Notes under the pieces: model-generated
Seen by the model: the letters and a program-made list of their open reading frames with translations, nothing else
Told to the model about the DNA's origin: nothing
The model's database searches: none
In this document: one piece after another, positions 6,559 through 10,145 of the stretch
Position numbering within the stretch: the stretch's first letter is position 1
How the letters are laid out: every line of letters begins with the position of its first letter
Translations under genes and position numbers: made by a program
NCBI GenBank assembly: GCA_016650185.1
Contig: JAENWE010000004.1
Coordinates: 1 to 10,145 of the forward strand
Source: Vicinamibacteria bacterium
GTDB taxonomy: Bacteria > Acidobacteriota > Vicinamibacteria > Fen-336 > JAGNNV01
Direction of reading: 5' to 3'
Length of the DNA stretch: 10,145 nt

Positions 6559-6980
6559 GACTTCGAGACGACCACATCGCCGTCGACCACATGCACCTTG
6601 TAGGAGTCCAGGGGCCGAGGGGGCGGTCCGGAGATGTTCTTCCCGTTCCGGTCATAGAAGCCGTTGTGGCACGCGCACCAGATCTGCTTGAGGTCTCCTC
6701 GATACTGGACGGTGCAGTTCAGGTGGGTGCAGGTGGCGGAGAGCGCTTGATAGCCGCCGTCCTCGTCGCGGATCAGAAGGGCGGGCTGGCCGCCGAAAGC
6801 GAAGACTTTCCCCTCGTTCGGTTTGAGATCGCCGTCGCGACCGGCGACCATTTGCGAGGTCTGAGCCTCGGGAATGTCCGGCGGAACCAGATAGCGAATG
6901 ACCGGGTAGAAGACGGATGCGCACATGGCCCCGGCGGAGGTGCCCAGAAACCAGTTCAAGATACTTCGTCTCGTCTGCAT
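6555..6980 (-). CDS. Rieske [2Fe-2S] protein of the bc-type complex
   Basis: A 141-residue protein. A twin-arginine-like start (TRRSILNWFLG, residues 3-13) and one membrane segment (about 11-31) fit a Tat-exported, N-terminally anchored Rieske protein. The cluster-binding motifs are CTHLNC (84-89) and CACHNG (102-107), giving the two Cys/two His ligands and the conserved disulfide cysteines. It passes electrons from quinol bound at the cytochrome b Qo site to the c-type partner. The frame is open upstream to 7079, but the extra residues come from a direct repeat in the intergenic region; the ATG at 6980 has a GGGGGA ribosome-binding site close by and puts the twin arginine near the N-terminus. 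First gene of the minus-strand run, ending in a 4-nt overlap with cytochrome b. Confidence 0.95.
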   Translation of the reverse strand: MQTRRSILNWFLGTSAGAMCASVFYPVIRYLVPPDIPEAQTSQMVAGRDGDLKPNEGKVFAFGGQPALLIRDEDGGYQALSATCTHLNCTVQYRGDLKQIWCACHNGFYDRNGKNISGPPPRPLDSYKVHVVDGDVVVSKS

Positions 6981-7014
6981 TCTTCCCCCAGGTGATGAGG
7001 GCCGCGGTCCCTCG

Positions 7015-7029
7015 ATCCTGAATATTTGT
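7015..7029. repeat. direct repeat copy 1 in divergent promoter region
   Basis: ATCCTGAATATTTGT, matching copy 2 at 7060-7074 in 14 of 15 positions. Starts are 45 bp apart, a little over four helical turns, so two bound proteins would lie on nearly the same face of the DNA. It is a candidate binding site for the adjacent LuxR-type regulator or another factor. Confidence 0.6.
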
Positions 7030-7059
7030 CGCGGTTCGCTCGATCCCGCTTCTGCGCAT

Positions 7060-7074
7060 ATCCTGAATATCTGT
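7060..7074. repeat. direct repeat copy 2 in divergent promoter region
   Basis: ATCCTGAATATCTGT, with a single C/T difference from copy 1 at 7015-7029. With its left flank it reads ATATCCTGAATAT, an imperfect palindrome, which would suit a dimeric helix-turn-helix protein. It is followed directly by the GGCAC/GTGCC inverted repeat. Confidence 0.6.
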
Positions 7075-7143
7075 GGCACAATTCGAGTGCCGCACGATGC
7101 TGAGCAGACGCTAGGCCACTATCTTCCCACGCGACCCACCCAA

Positions 7144-7185
7144 GAATGAGCCGAACGCCCCCTTCAGTTGATGCAAAGGCATCAA
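7144..7185 (+). repeat. copy B of the ~40-bp repeat, spanning the start of the PAS-LuxR gene
   Basis: The blocks 7144-7157 and 7167-7184 are identical to copy A at 4020-4059. Here the palindrome is longer and perfect: TTGATGC (7168-7174), AAAG, GCATCAA (7179-7185). The regulator ATG at 7146 lies inside the first block and the palindrome falls in codons 8-14. This position suits an autoregulatory operator or an mRNA hairpin near the start codon. Confidence 0.7.
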
Positions 7186-7904
7186 GCCGCAGATCGAGTC
7201 CGCCCGATCTTCTGGACCTGCTCTCGTCCGGCGAGCCGCCGGCCTTCGCCAATGACCAGAACCACCGGATCATCTTCTGGAACAAGGGCGCAGAGAGGGT
7301 GATGGACCGAACCGCGGCCCAGGCCCTGGGTAGGTTGTGCCACGAGATTTTCTGCGGCCGCGACCCTTTTGGAAACCGGTTTTGCGGGGAGAGCTGCGCG
7401 GTGGGCGCCACCCTCAAGCGGCATGAGACCATGAAGCGCTTCGAGATCACGACCGGCGACCGCTCGCATTCGAAGTTGCTGGGCGTCACGGTCCTGGAGA
7501 TTCCGGATTCCAGACCCGGCTTCTTCACCGCGGTTCACATCCTGGACGACGTCGACGAGAAGAGCCGACTGGCCCGCGAACTCGCCCGATTGCGAGAAAC
7601 CTACGGGCCCGTGACTCATCCCGGGCCGGCCCCCGACGGGAGCGTGCCCATCACGATCCAGCCGTCGCGGGCGTCCTCAAGCCAGCTCGCCGACATCGAT
7701 GCCGGCGTGGCGGAGCAGCTTTCAGATCGTGAGATGGACGTTTTGCGGGCCATCGCGTCGGGGCAGGCCAACAAGGACATCGCCAACTCGCTGCATATTT
7801 CGGTCGCCACCACAAGAAACCACGTGCAGCACATTCTCAAGAAACTGGACGTGCACTCCAAACTCGAAGCGGTGGCTCTGGCCTTCCGCAACGGCTGGGC
7901 CTGA
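7146..7904 (+). CDS. PAS domain-LuxR/NarL-type helix-turn-helix transcriptional regulator with PAS cysteine cluster
   Basis: A 252-residue soluble regulator. Residues about 24-137 form a PAS domain (FANDQNHRIIFWNKGAERVM is its typical opening). Residues about 190-252 are a LuxR-type DNA-binding domain (LSDREMDVLRAIASGQANKDIA...VATTRNHVQHILKKL). There is no receiver domain, so it senses a signal directly rather than through phosphorylation. The PAS domain has four cysteines at 65, 70, 80 and 84 around a GRDPFGNRF loop, a plausible redox- or metal-sensing site; the ligand is unknown. It is divergent from the cytochrome operon, so regulating that operon is the obvious guess. The start has no clear Shine-Dalgarno sequence and lies in a repeated element, so the first ~20 residues are less certain than the rest. 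Confidence 0.88.
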   Translation: MSRTPPSVDAKASSRRSSPPDLLDLLSSGEPPAFANDQNHRIIFWNKGAERVMDRTAAQALGRLCHEIFCGRDPFGNRFCGESCAVGATLKRHETMKRFEITTGDRSHSKLLGVTVLEIPDSRPGFFTAVHILDDVDEKSRLARELARLRETYGPVTHPGPAPDGSVPITIQPSRASSSQLADIDAGVAEQLSDREMDVLRAIASGQANKDIANSLHISVATTRNHVQHILKKLDVHSKLEAVALAFRNGWA

Positions 7905-7962
7905 GTCAGGGAGACGTCGTCCAGGGTCCGATTCTTCGTCGAAGGCGGGAGAGGCCGGGCGC

Positions 7963-9039
7963 CTACGCGAAGTGAAGGACGGTCTTGATTTCTTCGGGCG
8001 CCCGGGTCATCGCGGTCAGGGCCTGGTCGTAGGGCAGCCTTCGAGTCACGAGGTTCGCGAGCCACCCGGGCCGCCGCGTCTCGATGGTCTCGAGATCGCG
8101 CACCGCCATCTCGAAATGGCGCCGGCCGGCCTTCACCGTTCCGAGGATGACTCGGTTCCCGAGGACGATGTTGCGGTTGACGGTGGCGATGTCGAGGGTG
8201 ATGGGTCGCGACCCCCGGGTGACGCTGGCCAGGATGCAGATGCCGCCCGGGGCCAGCGCCTCGATGGCGGACGGTACCGCGGTTTCGGATCCGCTGGCGT
8301 CGATCACGATGTCCTGCGCGTTCGCCCCCCGGGTCGCGTCGGCGATGGAGGTAGTGTGGATACACAGATACCGAATGCCCACCTCGGCGAGGAGCTTTTC
8401 CTTACGACCGCCTTCGGCTTCGAGAGAGGCGACGATGACTTCATAGCCGCGCATGCGCAGGGCGGCGGCGCCCAGCATCCCCACCGGCCCCGCACCCATG
8501 ACCAGCGCTTTCTTCGGCTCCCAGGAGAAGCGGGACTGGATCCGCATCGCATGGTCGATGCCTTTCTCGAGGATGGAAAGCGGTTCGGCCAGGGTCGCGG
8601 TCTCGATCAGCGCAGAGGGAACCTTCACCAGGTAGAACGTGTCCTCGGCGTAGGCCTCCGACAGGAAGCCGTGCAGCCCCGCGATGCCGCGCTCCTCGAA
8701 CTTGCCGGTGACGCACATGTCCTGCTCGCCGGTGAGGCAGGGCCGACAGTATTCGCCGCAGGCGCGACGCAGAGTGGAAACCACCAGATCTCCCGCTTGG
8801 ACCTTGGCCCCGCGAGGGGCGTGCTCCACGATGCCCAGATTCTCGTGGCCGATTACGAGGTAGTCGCACTCAGAAGGGGCGCGGCCGATGTTCCCGAGGT
8901 GGAGGTCGAGATCGGTGGCGCAGAGTCCGGCGGAGTGAACCCGAACCACTGCTTCATACGGTTTCGGGCTGGGGTCCGGGACGTCCGATCGAATGTGGAG
9001 GGAGTTTGATGTTCCTGGCTTTACGGCTACGGCTCGCAT
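7963..9039 (-). CDS. zinc-dependent medium-chain dehydrogenase, glucose 1-dehydrogenase-like
   Basis: A 358-residue member of the medium-chain alcohol dehydrogenase superfamily. Likely catalytic zinc ligands are Cys40 (GLCATD), His65 and Glu66 (GHE), and Glu152. Structural zinc cysteines are 94, 98, 101 and 109. The nucleotide-binding motif GAGPVG is at 182-187. The RRACGEYC..CLTGEQDMC...TGKFEERGI..LHGF pattern and LAEPLSILEK closely follow archaeal-type glucose 1-dehydrogenases (oxidation of glucose and related sugars with NAD(P)+), so that is the best guess; another sugar or polyol substrate is possible. The start at 9039 (MRAVAV) is the usual family beginning; the open frame continues antisense through moaE and is not real there. 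It converges with the regulator gene, 58 nt apart, and is not obviously linked to the cytochromes. Confidence 0.88.
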   Translation of the reverse strand: MRAVAVKPGTSNSLHIRSDVPDPSPKPYEAVVRVHSAGLCATDLDLHLGNIGRAPSECDYLVIGHENLGIVEHAPRGAKVQAGDLVVSTLRRACGEYCRPCLTGEQDMCVTGKFEERGIAGLHGFLSEAYAEDTFYLVKVPSALIETATLAEPLSILEKGIDHAMRIQSRFSWEPKKALVMGAGPVGMLGAAALRMRGYEVIVASLEAEGGRKEKLLAEVGIRYLCIHTTSIADATRGANAQDIVIDASGSETAVPSAIEALAPGGICILASVTRGSRPITLDIATVNRNIVLGNRVILGTVKAGRRHFEMAVRDLETIETRRPGWLANLVTRRLPYDQALTAMTRAPEEIKTVLHFA

Positions 9040-9045
9040 GGAGGG
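9040..9045 (+). promoter_or_regulatory. GGAGGG between the divergent start codons
   Basis: This purine-rich hexamer is the whole gap between the glucose dehydrogenase ATG (9039, minus) and the first possible moaE ATG (9046, plus). As a Shine-Dalgarno sequence it touches the 9046 ATG and is 21 nt from the next in-frame ATG (9067), so neither spacing is ideal and it does not settle the moaE start. Confidence 0.3.
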
Positions 9046-9504
9046 ATGATAGCTTCTCCACCTTCCATGCCCGTGAAAGATACCGTGAAGAACGTCGTCC
9101 GCGAGGCGATTGACGTCTCCTTGCTTTCGCGCGCCGAGCCCGAGGACGGGGCCCGGTGCGTCTTTACCGGCGTGGTTAGAAATCACAACGACGGCAAGGC
9201 CGTCCTTTATCTCGAGTACGAGGGATACGAGGAGATGGTGACGGCGGTCTTTGAAGAAATTGCCGAGGAAGCGAAGCGGCGGTTCGGCGTGACCCGGGTC
9301 CTCATTGTTCATCGCCTCGGGCGTATGGAGATCGGTGAAACCAGCGTCGCGGTGGCGGTGTCCTCCCCTCATCGCCAGGAGGCCTTCGAGGCCTGCCGCT
9401 TCGCCATCGACTCGCTCAAGCGTCAAGCGCCGATCTGGAAGAAGGAGTTCTACGAAGACGGTTCGTCGTGGCTTGAAGGCCCCGGGGGATGTGCCCACCC
9501 ATGA
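9046..9504 (+). CDS. moaE: molybdopterin synthase catalytic (large) subunit MoaE
   Basis: A 152-residue protein. Together with MoaD it converts cyclic pyranopterin monophosphate to molybdopterin by inserting two sulfurs, in the cytoplasm. Family signatures: GVVRNHN (42-48), the HRLGRMEIGETSVAV stretch (89-103), SPHRQEAFEAC (107-117), and LKRQAPIWKKE, whose Lys125 and Lys132 line up with the catalytic lysines of the E. coli enzyme. The start is uncertain: 9046 is used here, but ATG 9067 (MPVKDTV) would give 145 residues and a more usual N-terminus. It ends in an ATGA overlap with moaA, so the two are one operon. No moaD is visible in the window. Confidence 0.95.
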   Translation: MIASPPSMPVKDTVKNVVREAIDVSLLSRAEPEDGARCVFTGVVRNHNDGKAVLYLEYEGYEEMVTAVFEEIAEEAKRRFGVTRVLIVHRLGRMEIGETSVAVAVSSPHRQEAFEACRFAIDSLKRQAPIWKKEFYEDGSSWLEGPGGCAHP

Positions 9505-10145
9505 TTCAGACCGCGCCCCTGATGAGCCCTTCGAGTGTGGCGGCGTCCGCCGCCGTGCCCCCTTTGAAGGATCGCTTCGGACGCGCGATCAACTACCTCC
9601 GTATTTCCCTCACCGACCATTGCAATCTCCGCTGCGTCTACTGCATGCCTCTCAAAGGTCTCACTTTTTCCCCCTCGGCCGAGCTCCTTCAAGCCGATGA
9701 AATCGAAACCGTGGTCCGCGCGGCGGTGTCGGTCGGGTTCCACAAGTTTCGACTGACCGGCGGCGAGCCCACGCTGCGCGCCGACATCGTGGACATCACG
9801 CGGCGGATCAGTTCGGTGGAAGGCGTTGCCGACCTCGCCATGACCACCAATGCGATACTGCTTCCCCGGCTGGCCCGTCCCCTAAGGGAGGCGGGCATGC
9901 GACGTCTGAACATTCACGTCGACACTCTTGATGCCGATAGGGTGAAGCGGCTGATGCGCTTTTCGTCGAAGGACGAAATAGAAATGGGGATTCAAGCCGC
10001 CGAAGACGCGGGCTTCACGCCCATCAAGCTGAACTGCGTGGTCACCCGCGATTTCAACGAACTCGATGTGGTGGATCTGGTGCGTCGTGCGGTGGACCGG
10101 GACTGGCACGTGCGTTTCATCGAGTTGATGCCCCTGGGCGGAGGA
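9501..10145 (+). CDS. moaA: GTP 3',8-cyclase MoaA (radical SAM), 5' part; runs off the right edge
   Basis: 215 codons are visible, open at the right edge. MoaA is the radical S-adenosylmethionine enzyme that starts molybdenum cofactor synthesis from GTP. The [4Fe-4S]-SAM motif is CNLRCVYC (Cys41, 45, 48), preceded by NYLRISLTDH; TGGEPTLRADI (86-96) is the SAM-binding GGE motif; MTTNAILL, RLNIHVDTLD, KLNCVVTRDFNE and FIELMPLG follow in the order expected for the family. LNIHVDTLD stands where most members have VNVSLDSLD, a mild variation. The second, C-terminal [4Fe-4S] cysteines lie beyond the window. The start at 9501 overlaps the moaE stop as ATGA; an in-frame ATG at 9522 is possible. Confidence 0.95.
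   Translation, partial: MIQTAPLMSPSSVAASAAVPPLKDRFGRAINYLRISLTDHCNLRCVYCMPLKGLTFSPSAELLQADEIETVVRAAVSVGFHKFRLTGGEPTLRADIVDITRRISSVEGVADLAMTTNAILLPRLARPLREAGMRRLNIHVDTLDADRVKRLMRFSSKDEIEMGIQAAEDAGFTPIKLNCVVTRDFNELDVVDLVRRAVDRDWHVRFIELMPLGGG

Larger units (their letters stand above)
6981..7145. promoter_or_regulatory. divergent intergenic region between Rieske gene and PAS-LuxR regulator
   Basis: These 165 nt must hold the promoters for both the minus-strand cytochrome run and the plus-strand regulator. They are more AT-rich around 7015-7086 than the surrounding genes and carry two copies of a 15-bp direct repeat and an imperfect inverted repeat (GGCAC 7075-7079 / GTGCC 7087-7091). No unambiguous sigma-70 -35/-10 pair was recognised on either strand. 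Confidence 0.55.

Noticed and set aside
7074..7091. Sigma-54-like promoter (TGGCAC followed by GTGC) upstream of the PAS-LuxR gene
   Set aside because: The -24 element is good, but the base pair expected as GC at -12 reads GT at the required 10-nt distance; the nearest GC is 2 nt too far. The stretch is better described as the inverted repeat GGCAC/GTGCC.
7168..7185. FNR/Anr box, because of TTGAT...ATCAA
   Set aside because: FNR-type sites have 4 bases between the half-sites; here there are 8, and the palindrome continues inward (GC/GC). It is a different palindrome.
7905..7962. Bidirectional terminator between the convergent regulator and dehydrogenase genes
   Set aside because: CTTCG-T-CGAAG has a one-base loop and AGGC/GCCT is only a 4-bp stem; neither is followed by a T-run on either strand.
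9040..9498. Extension of the glucose dehydrogenase-like frame antisense to moaE
   Set aside because: MoaE motifs are clear on the plus strand and the dehydrogenase N-terminus (MRAVAV) starts at 9039. The antisense openness is a product of GC-rich codon use.

Overview
The window is GC-rich, gene-dense bacterial DNA. Its core (about positions 1-7000) is a seven-gene minus-strand run of cytochrome genes that looks like a nearly complete electron path from membrane quinol to the outside of the cell, or the reverse. The organism cannot be named from sequence alone. Rieske/cytochrome b genes beside multiheme cytochromes and an MtrB/PioB-type porin fit a Gram-negative, metal-respiring or Fe(II)-oxidising lineage (Acidobacteriota, deltaproteobacterial/myxococcal or similar phyla). 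That placement is inference.

Reading the minus strand in transcription order: a Rieske [2Fe-2S] protein (6980-6555) overlaps by 4 nt a fused b6/subunit IV-type cytochrome b (6558-5458), which is followed after 10 nt by a nine-heme cytochrome c with a C-terminal membrane anchor (5447-4158). Together these look like a bc-type quinol oxidoreductase in which the multiheme protein replaces cytochrome c1/f. After a 313-nt gap comes the second block: a periplasmic decaheme cytochrome of the MtrA/DmsE/PioA type (3844-2879), the large MtrB/PioB-family outer-membrane barrel 2 nt downstream (2876-471), a small monoheme cytochrome (413-141), and the 5' end of a tandem paralogue of it that runs off the left edge (100-1). 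Heme c sites seen: 9 + 10 + 1, plus whatever the truncated gene carries.

Divergent from the Rieske gene is a plus-strand PAS-LuxR transcription factor (7146-7904) with a cluster of four cysteines in its PAS domain, a plausible redox-responsive regulator of the block. The shared intergenic region holds a 15-bp direct repeat (45 bp apart). The first codons of the regulator coincide with a roughly 40-bp element, including the palindrome TTGATGC-N4-GCATCAA, that recurs upstream of the decaheme-porin genes at 4020-4059. This hints at common control or a small dispersed repeat.

The right end is ordinary metabolism: a minus-strand zinc-dependent glucose 1-dehydrogenase-like protein (9039-7963), and, divergent with only 6 bp between the two start codons, molybdopterin biosynthesis genes moaE (9046-9504) and moaA (9501 to the right edge, incomplete), which overlap by 4 nt. 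No tRNA, rRNA, insertion sequence, CRISPR array or convincing rho-independent terminator was seen.
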